Shown: positions 25,805 through 35,095, counted from the first letter of the stretch. The stretch: 64,000 bases of DNA from Pacificibacter marinus (GCF_018860505.1 NZ_JAHKPU010000017.1:79096-143095); one strand, 5' to 3'. Notes: generated by a model from the letters alone, not told the origin. Program-made: numbers and translations.

Positions 25805-25828
25805 GCCCGAGTATAATAATGCTCGGGC
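25805..25828 (+). terminator. Hairpin between dctP and dctQ
   Basis: GCCCGAG-TATAATAATG-CTCGGGC stem-loop after the binding-protein gene, likely a partial terminator or mRNA-stabilising element, so the binding protein exceeds the membrane subunits. Confidence 0.65.
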
Positions 25829-25861
25829 TTACTCTTTTACTCAATGAACTAAGGACCCCCA

Positions 25862-26377
25862 ATGATGACGACCTTAACGCAATGGTGTTCGCGCCTTGCT
25901 ACTCATATAGCGACCGCAGGAATGTTCCTGCTTTTTGCGCTATTTATATACGGTATCGCGATGCGACACCTTTTGGGAATGCCGCAGACATGGGTGGACG
26001 AGGCTGTAACACTGCTGGCGGCTTGGCTGGTATTTTGGACCGCTGCCTTTGTGCTTAGTTTTTCTGAATATATTTCCTTTGATGTGATTTATCGCCTCTT
26101 TTCACCAACAGCCCAACGGATCGTTGTGATGGTGGGGGCGCTCTTGTTTATCGCGGTGTTCGCGGCATCAATTTACGGGATCATCGATTACATTCTCTTT
26201 ATGAACATCTCGACAACGGACATGCTGCTTATCCCGCTTGATCAGGTCTATGCGATTTTCGCGGTATTCTTGATCGCGATGATATTGCGACTTTTGATCC
26301 TGTTCTTGCGACTTGCTTTTGGTGAGTGGCGTCAGGCGCTGATCGATCTCGAAGCCATTCCACAGGAGCACTCATGA
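25862..26377 (+). CDS. dctQ: TRAP transporter small permease
   Basis: 171 aa with four predicted membrane helices (GMFLLFALFIYGIAMRHLLG, then WLVFWTAAFVLSFSEYISF, then a third and a fourth) and the DctQ hallmark TWVDEAV. It starts at ATG 25862 and overlaps dctM (ATGA). Forms the membrane complex with DctM. Confidence 0.88.
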   Translation: MMTTLTQWCSRLATHIATAGMFLLFALFIYGIAMRHLLGMPQTWVDEAVTLLAAWLVFWTAAFVLSFSEYISFDVIYRLFSPTAQRIVVMVGALLFIAVFAASIYGIIDYILFMNISTTDMLLIPLDQVYAIFAVFLIAMILRLLILFLRLAFGEWRQALIDLEAIPQEHS

Positions 26378-27666
26378 CTTACGGACTTTGGATTTTGTTG
26401 CTCAGCTTTGTGTCGGGCGCAATTTTACGTCTGCCTTTGGCATTGTCGATGTTTACCGCTGGCGCGCTTTATTTTCTCGCGACGGGCCAAGATGTTGGAC
26501 TTTTGGCGGGGCAGGTTATGGGGCAGATTACGGGCATTTATGTCTTGGTTGCGATCCCTATGTTTATTCTAGCTGCCAATATCATGAATGCGGCGGGGAT
26601 CAGCGAACGCCTTTGGGCGGCGGCTGATGTATTGATGGGGCGGTTTCGCGGCGGCACTGGGCACGTAACAGTTTTGGTCAGCATCATCTTTTCATCGATG
26701 AGCGGCTCTGCTGTGACTGATGCTGCTGGACCCGGTATTGTTTCTATTCGAATGATGCGAAAAATTGGCAAATTTCCAGGCGAGCTGGCTGTTGCAGTTG
26801 CTGCCGCCGGTGCAGTTATAGCTCCTGTGATACCTCCGTCTATTCCGTTGGTTATTTACGCGATGCTGTCTGGCGCATCTGTTGGTGGGCTGTTTTTGGC
26901 TGGGATCATACCGGGCCTCATGATGGGGTTGGCTGTGATGGCGACTGTCGCAATCGTGGCCAAACGCCATGGTTTGCCCGCTGGGGAAAAGGTAGCATTT
27001 ACGGATGCTGTCCCAATTTTCGGACGTGCAAGTATTCCGATGACACTGCCTGTTGTGTTGTTGGGTGGCATTTGGACCGGCTGGTTTAGCCCGACAGAAG
27101 CCGCTGCGATTGCTGCGCTTTGGGCTATGATAATCGGTGTGGTGATTTTGCGCAGTTTGAAGGCTGGCACGTTGATCGCCTCATTCGAGGAATCTGTGCG
27201 CCAAACGGGGTCTACAATGCTGCTCATCGCGAGCGCCTTTGTGGTGAACTATGCGATTGCAAACGAAGGCTTGGCTGGCGCTTTGGTGATGCTGATCGAA
27301 GCTTTGAACATGTCGCCAATGACTTTCATGCTGTCGGTCAATGTTTTGCTTTTGCTTTTGGGCTGCTTCCTAGATGGGTCAGTGATTTTGCTGGTGTTTA
27401 TCCCGTTGTTGTTGCCGACAGCGCGTGCGCTTGGGATTGATCTGACATATTTTGGGGTCGTGGTTATCATTAACTTTATGATCGGGCTTATTACGCCACC
27501 ATACGGCCTTGTTCTGTTTGTGCTTGCGTCCCTGACGGGGGTGCCAATTCAAAAGATTTTCAAAGCTGTCGTGCCCTTCTTTATGGCGCTGATAGCGCTA
27601 CTTTTACTGCTGACTTTGGTGCCTGAGATCATCTTGTTCCTGCCGCATCACTTTGGATATCAGTGA
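26374..27666 (+). CDS. dctM: TRAP transporter large permease
   Basis: 430 aa from ATG 26374, which overlaps the dctQ stop; an upstream in-frame start lies inside dctQ and is rejected. About a dozen hydrophobic helices, with family signatures SGSAVTDAAGPGIVSIRMM and VIAPVIPPSIPLVIYAM. Uses the sodium gradient to import the DctP ligand. Confidence 0.9.
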   Translation: MTYGLWILLLSFVSGAILRLPLALSMFTAGALYFLATGQDVGLLAGQVMGQITGIYVLVAIPMFILAANIMNAAGISERLWAAADVLMGRFRGGTGHVTVLVSIIFSSMSGSAVTDAAGPGIVSIRMMRKIGKFPGELAVAVAAAGAVIAPVIPPSIPLVIYAMLSGASVGGLFLAGIIPGLMMGLAVMATVAIVAKRHGLPAGEKVAFTDAVPIFGRASIPMTLPVVLLGGIWTGWFSPTEAAAIAALWAMIIGVVILRSLKAGTLIASFEESVRQTGSTMLLIASAFVVNYAIANEGLAGALVMLIEALNMSPMTFMLSVNVLLLLLGCFLDGSVILLVFIPLLLPTARALGIDLTYFGVVVIINFMIGLITPPYGLVLFVLASLTGVPIQKIFKAVVPFFMALIALLLLLTLVPEIILFLPHHFGYQ

Positions 27667-27751
27667 TGCACATGAGGAAACAGGATACCATTTATCGATC
27701 GTCTGCGGCGGATGCCGCGGGACTTACGACACATAATACATGCGAGATATC

Positions 27752-28609
27752 ATGACCTTTAATTTACCATCGCAAATGCCACTGCCGTTTCATGCAGCTG
27801 CTCTTTATGCTGCGCAAGCTATCGCTGCTTCATCCGGACCGTGGCCAGGTGTGAAAGAGTATCGTGACCAAACTTTTGGTTCGCAAAGCTGGGAAAAATT
27901 CGATGTCTTTGCACCAGAAGATTCTGGCGAAGGCTTGGATGTCTTGGTCTTTTTACACGGGGGCGGTTGGACGAACGGATATAAAGAATGGTCAGGCTTT
28001 ATGGCACCGGGCGTGACCTCGCAATCGTGTTTGCTTGTCACGCCAAACTATAGGCTTGCTCCTGCGCATCGTTATCCTGTTTTCATCGAGGATGTGGTCA
28101 CTGCGATTGTCGAAATTCGTGCGCGTATCGCGCAATATGGCGGCAACCCTGATCGCGTCTTTTTGTCGGGACACTCTGCTGGGGGGCATCTTGCCAGTCA
28201 GATCGCTTTGCGTCCTGATCTATGTACAAAATACGGGTTGGAAAAAGATGCGCTAAAGGGATGTCTGCCGATCAGTGCCATTCTTGATTTGCGCTCTGAA
28301 GGGGCCGCCGAAGGTAGTTTAGAGGCGCGTGTTTATGAAATGGTGCTCCAAGATCCGTCGCAAGATTGGGAGGCCAGTCCTTTGGCTTGGCTCGGTAACT
28401 TGCATATGCCGATGGATTTCACATGGGGCGAACAGGATTCCGAGCGTGTACGCGGTTCAAATGAGGCCGCGCGGGCGGCTCTAGAAGGCAACGATAATGT
28501 TCGCTTTCATACGGAGGATACAAACCATTTTGGTACACACCTGAGTCTCGTGGACAGTTGTCATCGTTGGTATCGCGGGCTTGAAGCTATGAGAAAGGAA
28601 ACGGCATGA
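27752..28609 (+). CDS. Alpha/beta hydrolase (HSL/esterase, kynurenine-formamidase-like)
   Basis: 285 aa from ATG 27752 (GAGAT upstream); ATG 27740 is possible but has no ribosome site. It has the HGGG oxyanion motif (LVFLHGGGW), the nucleophile elbow GHSAGG, Asp in WGEQDSER and His in DTNHFGTH. Such enzymes hydrolyse esters, amides or lactones. With TRAP import, an epimerase and a RidA protein, a lactone or amide catabolic step is plausible. Confidence 0.8.
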   Translation: MTFNLPSQMPLPFHAAALYAAQAIAASSGPWPGVKEYRDQTFGSQSWEKFDVFAPEDSGEGLDVLVFLHGGGWTNGYKEWSGFMAPGVTSQSCLLVTPNYRLAPAHRYPVFIEDVVTAIVEIRARIAQYGGNPDRVFLSGHSAGGHLASQIALRPDLCTKYGLEKDALKGCLPISAILDLRSEGAAEGSLEARVYEMVLQDPSQDWEASPLAWLGNLHMPMDFTWGEQDSERVRGSNEAARAALEGNDNVRFHTEDTNHFGTHLSLVDSCHRWYRGLEAMRKETA

Positions 28610-28980
28610 AAGTGATTTTAACAGGGGGGCTTCCAAATCCGGGACAACCGTTTTCCTGGGGTGTGAAATCGCGTGGCATTGTCTACACAACGCATGGCCC
28701 TGTGCTGCCCGATGGCAGCATTTTACGAGCGAGTATTGAAGAACAGGCCGCATTGACCATCCGCAATCTACAAGCCGTATTAGAAGAGGCTGGCGGATCT
28801 TTGGCCAATGTAATGCAGGTCCAAATATTTTTGCTGGATGTGGCTGATATGGCCCCAGTCGATGCCGTCTATAGCCGATATTTCAAAGCGCCGTTTCCCA
28901 ATCGAGCTAGTCTTGTAGTCGCAGGGTTGGTTGCTCCTGGTATGCGCGTAGAAATGATGGTGACTGCGGATTTAAACTGA
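28606..28980 (+). CDS. RidA/YjgF-family protein (enamine/imine deaminase type)
   Basis: 124 aa; its ATG overlaps the hydrolase stop (ATGA). The family fold is evident in SWGVKSRGIVYTTHGPVLPD, ENLQAVLEEAG-type helix (TIRNLQAVLEEAGGSLANVM) and FPNRASLVVAGL. Some RidA-like proteins detoxify reactive enamines, others act as subunits of catabolic hydrolases. The usual catalytic Arg is present in PNRAS. A strong hairpin follows. Confidence 0.8.
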   Translation: MKVILTGGLPNPGQPFSWGVKSRGIVYTTHGPVLPDGSILRASIEEQAALTIRNLQAVLEEAGGSLANVMQVQIFLLDVADMAPVDAVYSRYFKAPFPNRASLVVAGLVAPGMRVEMMVTADLN

Positions 28981-29010
28981 CGTTTTTGGGGATCATAGCA
29001 TTCCAAATTT

Positions 29011-29045
29011 AAAGCGCGCCGCAGGATGATCCTGCGGCGCGCTTT
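29011..29045. terminator. Bidirectional intrinsic terminator
   Basis: AAAGCGCGCCGCAGGATGATC... is a nearly perfect 16-pair stem ending in AAA/TTT on both sides, between convergent RidA (plus) and bicupin (minus) genes. Confidence 0.9.
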
Positions 29046-29072
29046 CATTTCATCATCAGAGGTTTTGAAAAC

Positions 29073-30020
29073 TCAAAGTGCTTCAAATGTTATATTTTCA
29101 GGTTCGGCAGAGCCAATAACATACCAAACTGTGGCTGCACTCGCGCCATTGTTGCGGAACCAATGTTTACGGCCCGCTGGGGTTTTAACCAAGTCGCGTG
29201 GACCTAGTTCAACTTCTACAGTTTCACCGTCTTCTTCCCAGCCGACAACAAGTGAGCCTTCGAGAACAAAAAATGCGTCTTCGACATCGCGAGTAAAGGC
29301 TTTGACGCCAACGCGAGACGGGATGCCCAACATTTCTTTGCGGCAAGTGTCGGATTCGACGCCGCCGGGGCCGCAATAGATTTTACGCGTAAAGCCTGCG
29401 TCTTCCCAATGGGTTTCAAGCTCAGAATGGCGCACAACATATTTCGCCATCAGCTTTTGCATTGGGTGATCGCCTTTTGGGTCGAATGGCAGAGTGTTGC
29501 CAGGTTCCGCGCCAAATGTGCGGGCCAATTCGGGCGCGCAGTCTTTGGGGTGATAGTGGTACACGGGGGGCAGTGGTTTGCCGACATCAACCGAAATAGA
29601 CATCATAACAGGCTCGACGCCATCAACGCGGAAGCCATGTCCGATTTCGCGAGCGTTGAGGATCATGTCTTTAGGGCCAAGGTTCACCTCAACAACTTCG
29701 CCGTCTTTTTCCCATCCAACAATCAATGCGCCATCGATAATGAGAAAGCTTTCTTCGATTTCGTGGCTATGGCAGGCAGCGTAACGGCCCGGTTCTTTGT
29801 AGATCAAGGATAAGGTAAAGCTATCGGGTTTCAGCGTGGATGTGTCGCCAACTTTAGGTGAACCGCCAGCCCCGATGTAACGCATTTGCGCACGGGCGAG
29901 GTCTTCGTAGCCTACATTCGAAGGGAAGGCTTTCCAATCAAATTTCTTGTCGGTGAAGCGGCCAGTATTTGCGATGAGCGCGTCGGACAGGTTTGCAGTA
30001 TCTTTTATTTGAGTTGTCAT
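29073..30020 (-). CDS. Bicupin-domain protein
   Basis: 315 aa from ATG 30020, preceded by GAGGA. It has two cupin repeats: the first with GRYAACHSHEIEESFLIIDG (His/His/Glu metal site) and LNAREIGHGFRV; the second with RKHWFRNNG and DAFFVLEGSLVVGWEEDGE. The second repeat lacks an obvious HxH pair, so probably only the first binds metal. Possibly a dioxygenase or sugar-acid isomerase; gentisate-dioxygenase-like in layout but not clearly so. It is divergent from an IclR gene. Confidence 0.75.
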   Translation of the reverse strand: MTTQIKDTANLSDALIANTGRFTDKKFDWKAFPSNVGYEDLARAQMRYIGAGGSPKVGDTSTLKPDSFTLSLIYKEPGRYAACHSHEIEESFLIIDGALIVGWEKDGEVVEVNLGPKDMILNAREIGHGFRVDGVEPVMMSISVDVGKPLPPVYHYHPKDCAPELARTFGAEPGNTLPFDPKGDHPMQKLMAKYVVRHSELETHWEDAGFTRKIYCGPGGVESDTCRKEMLGIPSRVGVKAFTRDVEDAFFVLEGSLVVGWEEDGETVEVELGPRDLVKTPAGRKHWFRNNGASAATVWYVIGSAEPENITFEAL

Positions 30021-30068
30021 GTGCGTGGTCCTCATTGTGTATTTGACATCGTTATCGTCTGAAATATG

Positions 30069-30085
30069 AATACAGCCATTGTATT
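30069..30085. promoter_or_regulatory. Palindrome between bicupin and IclR genes
   Basis: AATACA-GCCAT-TGTATT, a perfect 6-bp inverted repeat in the shared promoter region; a candidate operator of the adjacent IclR regulator. Confidence 0.45.
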
Positions 30086-30191
30086 TTGTATGGCATGCGC
30101 CATTTTACTGGCAAAACAGTCGTCCTAAGGGTTAACCTGTTAAGGTAAGGCTTTCTTGATACTCAGCGCTGTTATTAAAGGAGATGAAACT

Positions 30192-31016
30192 TTGACTGGT
30201 CACAAATCCTCAGATCGATATCTCGTGCCGGGACTGCAGCGTGGGCTGGCTGTCATTACGTTGTTCACACCAGAACGCACGTCTTATACACTTGGTGAAA
30301 TTGCCGAGGCCCTTGGGGTTACGCGATCCGCAGCGTTTCGGACCGTTTATACTTTAACCGAAGGCGGCTATCTTCTGCATGATGATCGTGCGCAGCGTTA
30401 TGTGCTTGGTCCTGCGATCTTGCGCCTCTCCTATGGCTATGTCGCGACACGGGAAATCGTAGAGATTGCACAGCCTGAACTGGAAAGACTGCGTGAAAGA
30501 ACCGGTTGGTCATCGCATATGGGGGTGCTTGATGGCTCAGCGGTTCTGTATGTGCTGCGTGTGCCGTCGCCGCGACGTGATCCATCAATCGTGCAGGTCG
30601 GCAGTCGCCTACCTGCCCGAGGAACTGTAATGGGGCGTATACTATTGGCCGGTCTGAGTGATGAAAGTTTGGTTACACTTTACCGAAATGATTTCGTTGC
30701 AGGCACAAAAGGCAAAGGGCCAGCGCTTGCGCGGCTTTTAGAACAAGCAGCGCAAGATCGAGCAAGCGATGTTGTCGTGCATTTTGGCGACTTTGAAGCA
30801 AGTATTGTTTCAGGGGCCACGGCTGTGCGCGATATGACTGGCGATATTGTGGCTGCAATAAATGTTACTGCGCCAAAGTCAGTGGAAACAGAAAAGCAAC
30901 TTCGCGCGGAGGTGGGTGACGACTTGGCGGCCACAGGACAACGGATTTCCAAGTTGCTGGGGTGGGACGGGCGATCACGGCGTGCGCTGTTAGGTGAGGC
31001 TGGTGATACGTTTTAA
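30192..31016 (+). CDS. IclR-family transcriptional regulator
   Basis: 274 aa starting at TTG 30192, chosen because AAAGGAG lies eight bases upstream; a TTG at 30156 has no ribosome site. N-terminal winged HTH (YTLGEIAEALGVTRSAAFRT) and C-terminal IclR ligand domain (HMGVLDGSAVLYVLRV, SRLPARGTVMGRILLA). It is divergent from the bicupin gene and probably controls it; a role for the convergent RidA/TRAP set is possible. Confidence 0.85.
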   Translation: MTGHKSSDRYLVPGLQRGLAVITLFTPERTSYTLGEIAEALGVTRSAAFRTVYTLTEGGYLLHDDRAQRYVLGPAILRLSYGYVATREIVEIAQPELERLRERTGWSSHMGVLDGSAVLYVLRVPSPRRDPSIVQVGSRLPARGTVMGRILLAGLSDESLVTLYRNDFVAGTKGKGPALARLLEQAAQDRASDVVVHFGDFEASIVSGATAVRDMTGDIVAAINVTAPKSVETEKQLRAEVGDDLAATGQRISKLLGWDGRSRRALLGEAGDTF

Positions 31017-31044
31017 AAACAACCGTCCTGTGATGTTGAAAAAA

Positions 31045-31863
31045 TCAATTCGAACAACTGTGTCCCATCAATGCAGAAAGCCTTTGAGACGCGACTTGGA
31101 TAGCTGCAGCGATCTGATCACGTTTTTCAGACCCTAAATCGAAAGCTGTTTGAGGGCCAGATACACTTATGGCACCCACTGGACGATTGTCATGATCAAG
31201 GACTGCCCCCGCACAAGACCCGATGCCATCTTCAAAAAAGGCAACGGACCACGCCAAGCCTTGGGCGCGATCTTTTTCAAGTTGCGCGTTTAGCGTTTCA
31301 AGTGTGGTTGGAGTCTTGTCTGTGACGGCATCCAGTGGCTTATTTGAAAAGAGGCTTTGAATTTCTTCAAATGGAAGATTAGCCAACATGATCCGCCCCA
31401 TTACCGTGGCGTGCGCGGGCAGGCGGCTTCCTTCGTGGATGTTGCTGATAAGTTGGGAATTTGGTGTTTCACGCACTAGAATGATAACTTCCGTACCAGA
31501 CAGCACTCCGAGATGCGCAGATAGGCCAATTTCTGTAGCGAGCTTGGTTAGGATGGGCCGTGCGAGGCGTACAATATTGCGTCCAGAGAGCATGTTTGCC
31601 GTCAATTCAAGTATTCCATAAGATAGAATATAGCCGCCGCCGTCTTGGTCGGTTTCGATCATTTCTTCACGTTCTAATGTGTGAAGTAAGCGAATCAGGG
31701 TTGTGCGGTTTATATTTAGCGCGCTGGCAGATTTCGACATATTACGGCAGCGGTTTCCCGCAGCAATATAGCGCAACAGGTTGATAGCACGCGTCACGGG
31801 GGGGACATCATAGGCGGTGTCCTTACTGCCTGTGCCCGTAATGTCGCTTGAGGATGTCGACAT
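31045..31863 (-). CDS. IclR-family transcriptional regulator (likely controls the Rieske island)
   Basis: 272 aa. HTH with MSKSASALNINRTTLIRLLH and an IclR ligand domain (SAHLGVLSGTEVIILVRETP, SRLPAHATVMGRIMLA). It is divergently transcribed from the large catabolic operon starting near 32199. The 335-bp spacer contains overlapping GAACA/TGTTC palindromes at 32126-32149, right after the putative -10. This places it as the regulator of the island, by position. Confidence 0.85.
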   Translation of the reverse strand: MSTSSSDITGTGSKDTAYDVPPVTRAINLLRYIAAGNRCRNMSKSASALNINRTTLIRLLHTLEREEMIETDQDGGGYILSYGILELTANMLSGRNIVRLARPILTKLATEIGLSAHLGVLSGTEVIILVRETPNSQLISNIHEGSRLPAHATVMGRIMLANLPFEEIQSLFSNKPLDAVTDKTPTTLETLNAQLEKDRAQGLAWSVAFFEDGIGSCAGAVLDHDNRPVGAISVSGPQTAFDLGSEKRDQIAAAIQVASQRLSALMGHSCSN

Positions 31864-32198
31864 GCGTGTCTCCGAATGTAATTATTTATATTTGAACGAT
31901 TTAACTAATACTGAACAGTTTTTGTTGGGCCAAGCGAAAACTTTGTCCAATCCCTGTTAAGCTCATGATCATTGGATATTCGTTGCCTTTGCGCAGATCA
32001 AACCAAAGCCAATTGTGACGTCAATTTGGTGATGCATAATTTTTAATCGATCTCCCTAAAATCATTCTTCGATCATTTTTGTCTCTAGAAAAGCTTGACA
32101 CACCGCCAACTGAATGACCTATTGTGAACAAGGTGTTCGTATTAGAACAATTAATGCACTCTGGCAGATCACCTAACGCAACAAATAAGGGGGCAAAG
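31864..32198. promoter_or_regulatory. Divergent regulatory region with promoter and operator
   Basis: 335 bases without a gene. TTGACA at 32095-32100 and TATTGT at 32120-32125 (19-base spacer) form a plausible sigma-70 promoter for the catabolic operon, immediately followed by the GAACA/TGTTC operator. Ribosome site AAGGGGG precedes the first gene at 32199. Confidence 0.5.
32126..32149. promoter_or_regulatory. Overlapping palindromes (candidate IclR operator)
   Basis: GAACA-AGG-TGTTC-GTATTA-GAACA: three half-sites forming two overlapping perfect 5-bp palindromes, directly downstream of the -10 element. Occupancy would block the operon promoter. Confidence 0.55.
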
Positions 32199-32501
32199 AT
32201 GGACGCATTTAGAAATCGGATTTTGCAAGGCGCACAGGACACTTCAGGTCCTGACTTGGGACGACAGTCTTGTGGTCGCGTTTTTACTGATGCCGAAATG
32301 GCTTTGGCTGACGCGATGATGGAAATCTACGGGGCGGGTGTTTCCGATCCAGCCGGCCTTGCCGCGGAGCTTACAAAAAAAGGTATTAATGCGCCAATGT
32401 CTGGTCGCTCGGATTGGACGGCAGATTTGCTGGCCGACGAATTGGCCGCAATAAATGCTGACCTTGATGCAGCATATCAGGAAAGCGGTTATGGCGCTTG
32501 A
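32199..32501 (+). CDS. Small HTH-like protein, first gene of the catabolic operon (100 aa)
   Basis: 100 aa from ATG 32199 (ribosome site AAGGGGG). It has a recombinase-like helix-turn-helix appearance in FTDAEMALADAMMEIYGAGV through AELTKKGINAPMSGRSDW. The family is found beside Rieske oxygenase genes; role unknown. It overlaps the ATPase gene by 11 bases. It may be regulatory or a small partner of the oxygenase pathway. Confidence 0.6.
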   Translation: MDAFRNRILQGAQDTSGPDLGRQSCGRVFTDAEMALADAMMEIYGAGVSDPAGLAAELTKKGINAPMSGRSDWTADLLADELAAINADLDAAYQESGYGA

Positions 32502-33261
32502 ATTCAAACATGTAACGAAACAATTTCAATCCAACTCGGGCGAAATGCTTACGGCCGTGAAAGATGTCGATTTTCGTGTTGAAAAAGGCGAATTCGTATC
32601 TGTCGTTGGTCCGTCCGGGTGTGGGAAATCTACAATCCTAAGTATGACTGCGGGGCTGTACCAACCGTCGATAGGCGAAGTTTCTGTTTCCGGCGAACGC
32701 GTCGATGGTCCAAATCCACATGTTGGTTTCATGCTGCAAAAAGATTTGCTTTTGCCGTGGCGGGATATCATCAGTAATGTCGAGTTTGGCTTGGAATCGC
32801 GCGGGCTTAATCGCGCCGCGCGCCGCGCCAAGGCGATGGAAGTGCTCAATGCCTGTCATTTGGGCGGCTTTGAGCAGCATTACCCCTATCAGCTGTCCGG
32901 AGGAATGCGTCAGCGGGCTGCTTTGGCCCGCACTTTGGCAATCGATCCTGAGATTATTTTGCTGGACGAACCGTTCTCTGCGTTGGATGCGCAAACTAAA
33001 CTGCTTTTGCAAAACAGTTTTTCAAAAGTGATCGCCGAGCAACAGAAGACAACACTGTTGATTACTCATGACTTGGCGGAAGCCGTACTTATGTCGGACC
33101 GTATTTTGGTGCTCTCTGAACGGCCAGGAACCGTGATTGCAGAAATCAAAGTCGATCTGCCCCACCGTGATGAACCGCTTAAGCGTCGCAATCTGCCGGA
33201 AGTTTCCGAATATGCAGCGCAGCTTTTCTCCTACCTCAAACTTGAAGAAAAAGCCTTTTAG
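32491..33261 (+). CDS. ABC transporter ATP-binding protein (NitT/TauT type)
   Basis: 256 aa from ATG 32491 (GGAAAG upstream), overlapping the previous gene. Walker A GPSGCGKST, signature LSGGMRQR, Walker B IILLDEPFSALD and H-loop THDLAEA are intact. Energises the importer made with the following binding protein and permease. Substrates of this class include sulfonates, nitrate, pyrimidines and aromatic acids. Confidence 0.9.
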   Translation: MALEFKHVTKQFQSNSGEMLTAVKDVDFRVEKGEFVSVVGPSGCGKSTILSMTAGLYQPSIGEVSVSGERVDGPNPHVGFMLQKDLLLPWRDIISNVEFGLESRGLNRAARRAKAMEVLNACHLGGFEQHYPYQLSGGMRQRAALARTLAIDPEIILLDEPFSALDAQTKLLLQNSFSKVIAEQQKTTLLITHDLAEAVLMSDRILVLSERPGTVIAEIKVDLPHRDEPLKRRNLPEVSEYAAQLFSYLKLEEKAF

Positions 33262-33294
33262 ATAAGGTTAAAGACAACAGAATAGGGAATGAAT

Positions 33295-34269
33295 ATGAGA
33301 CGTTTTTTGCTCTCCGCGACAACCGCAACTGCTGTTCTATTGGGTGCTGTCGGTGCCTATGCAAACGAAGCAGTGACTTACCTTTTTCCGGCACCAGATT
33401 TCCTTCCTGCCTTTTCTCCGTTCCAAATTGCCAAAGGCAAAGGTTACTTTGAAGATGCTGGACTTGATGTGACCTTTCAGATTGGCAAAGGTGGTGCGGA
33501 TGTTGCCACTCAAGTTGCTGTAGGGAATGCTGATCTTGGTGGTGGTATCGGTGATACGCCTATCATCGTACGTGCAAATGGTTTGGAGATCAAAGGCGTT
33601 GCTTTGCTTGGCGGGCGCGGTTTGACGCAACTTGCGTGGCGCACTGATAGCGGCATTACGGGACCGGAAGATCTTGAAGGGAAATCTATTGGCGTCCTCG
33701 CGTTTCAAGACACCACATATTACAACCTTTTGGGGGTTTTGGCCTCAGTCGGTCTGACAAAAGATGATGTCGACATTCAAGCTGTCGGTGCTGGTGGTGT
33801 GATCCAGCTTTCAATCTCGGGTGACATCGACGGTATGTCCGGTGTGCCAGAATGGATTGCAGCCGTAGAAGGTGCTGGCGTTGAGATGCAGCAAGTCCCC
33901 GTTGACACATATTTCCCTGCGATGGCACAGGCTATATTTGCATCTGACAAAGCCATAGAAGAACGCCCTGAAATGATTTCGGGTTTTGTTGGCGCTGTCC
34001 TGCATGCGATTGAAGATATCAAAGCGGACCCAGCCCAAGCTGCGATGGATTATGTTTCTTTTGTTCCGCAGCACTCTGGCAAAGAAGCGGAAATCGAAGG
34101 GATCATGCGTGCATATATCGAAAAAGTATATGCCGAAGCTGAAGATCACCCGCTTGGAACGTTCTCTGCGGAACGGGTGAGCACTGTTCAAGATTTCTAC
34201 GTGCAAAGCGGTATCGTACGCAATCCAACTCCAGTGGAAGATCTTTTCACAAATGAGTTTATACAATGA
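33295..34269 (+). CDS. ABC transporter substrate-binding protein (NMT1/TauA-like)
   Basis: 324 aa from ATG 33295, six bases after AGGGA; ATG 33289 is too close to that site. Sec signal peptide (FLLSATTATAVLLGAVGAYA), then a type-2 binding fold (FSPFQIAKGKGYFEDAGLDV, GGADVATQVAVGNADLG). It is strongly similar along its length to the orphan binding protein at 50399-51385 (shared FQDTTYYNLLGVLA and SGDIDGMSGVPEW-type blocks). Overlaps the permease gene by 4 bases. Confidence 0.88.
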   Translation: MRRFLLSATTATAVLLGAVGAYANEAVTYLFPAPDFLPAFSPFQIAKGKGYFEDAGLDVTFQIGKGGADVATQVAVGNADLGGGIGDTPIIVRANGLEIKGVALLGGRGLTQLAWRTDSGITGPEDLEGKSIGVLAFQDTTYYNLLGVLASVGLTKDDVDIQAVGAGGVIQLSISGDIDGMSGVPEWIAAVEGAGVEMQQVPVDTYFPAMAQAIFASDKAIEERPEMISGFVGAVLHAIEDIKADPAQAAMDYVSFVPQHSGKEAEIEGIMRAYIEKVYAEAEDHPLGTFSAERVSTVQDFYVQSGIVRNPTPVEDLFTNEFIQ

Positions 34270-35090
34270 CCGTAGCTGCTTCAACATCAGAATCTAAGCC
34301 CAAACCCGTGAAAGCGGTCAAGGTTAAGGGTGAGAGTAAACACCTTTATGTGTCATTTGGTTTGTTGGTGGTCGTTCTTGTCATGTGGGAAGTTTTGCCG
34401 GGCATGTTGGATGTACCTCGTTACATTATTCCAACGCTAAGTGACTGTCTTGCCGAGCTTAAAAACATGTATGCGTTTGACAAGTTGCTGTCACACACTG
34501 CGTCTACAGCAATTTTCACGATCCTTGGCTTTGTGATCGGCTCTGCATTGGGGGCGGCGATTGGATACCTTCTTGGTATGTCGCCATTTTGGGAAAAGGT
34601 TGTTTCACCATACATCCTTGCGCTTCAAATCGCGCCAAAGGTAGCTTTCGCGCCACTGTTTATCATGTGGTTCGGCTATAATTCCATGCCGAAACTGCTT
34701 GTGACGGTTTTGATCGTCTTCTTCCCTGTATTGGTGAATGTGTTGCAAGCCATGCGTACGGTTGACCGTGATTTGGTTAATTTGGCGCGGGCCTATTCTT
34801 TAACGCGTTGGCAAATATTTGTGAAAATTGAAATGCCATCGACGCTTCCAAATCTTATGGCAGGGTTACGCATTGCGTCCACGCTTGCTGTCATTGGGGT
34901 CACTGTTGGCGAGTTGGTTGGCGGCAACGTAGGGCTTGGATACCTGATCTCCTACGGTGGCGGTCAAGCCAATGCTGCTATGGTGTTCAATGCAATCGGC
35001 ATCCTGACTGTAATCGGCTGCGTTTTGTATATGGTTTTAGAACGCATAGAGGCGCGTGCGCTGCATTACTTACCAAAAGATTCTCATTGA
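34266..35090 (+). CDS. ABC transporter permease (NitT/TauT type)
   Basis: 274 aa, cytoplasmic Lys-rich N-terminus then six hydrophobic segments and the EAA loop (LVNLARAYSLTRWQIFVKIEMP). Overlap ATGA with the binding-protein gene. Completes the importer. A hairpin (35096-35126) follows before the oxygenase gene. Confidence 0.88.
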   Translation: MTVAASTSESKPKPVKAVKVKGESKHLYVSFGLLVVVLVMWEVLPGMLDVPRYIIPTLSDCLAELKNMYAFDKLLSHTASTAIFTILGFVIGSALGAAIGYLLGMSPFWEKVVSPYILALQIAPKVAFAPLFIMWFGYNSMPKLLVTVLIVFFPVLVNVLQAMRTVDRDLVNLARAYSLTRWQIFVKIEMPSTLPNLMAGLRIASTLAVIGVTVGELVGGNVGLGYLISYGGGQANAAMVFNAIGILTVIGCVLYMVLERIEARALHYLPKDSH

Positions 35091-35095
35091 TTGAA

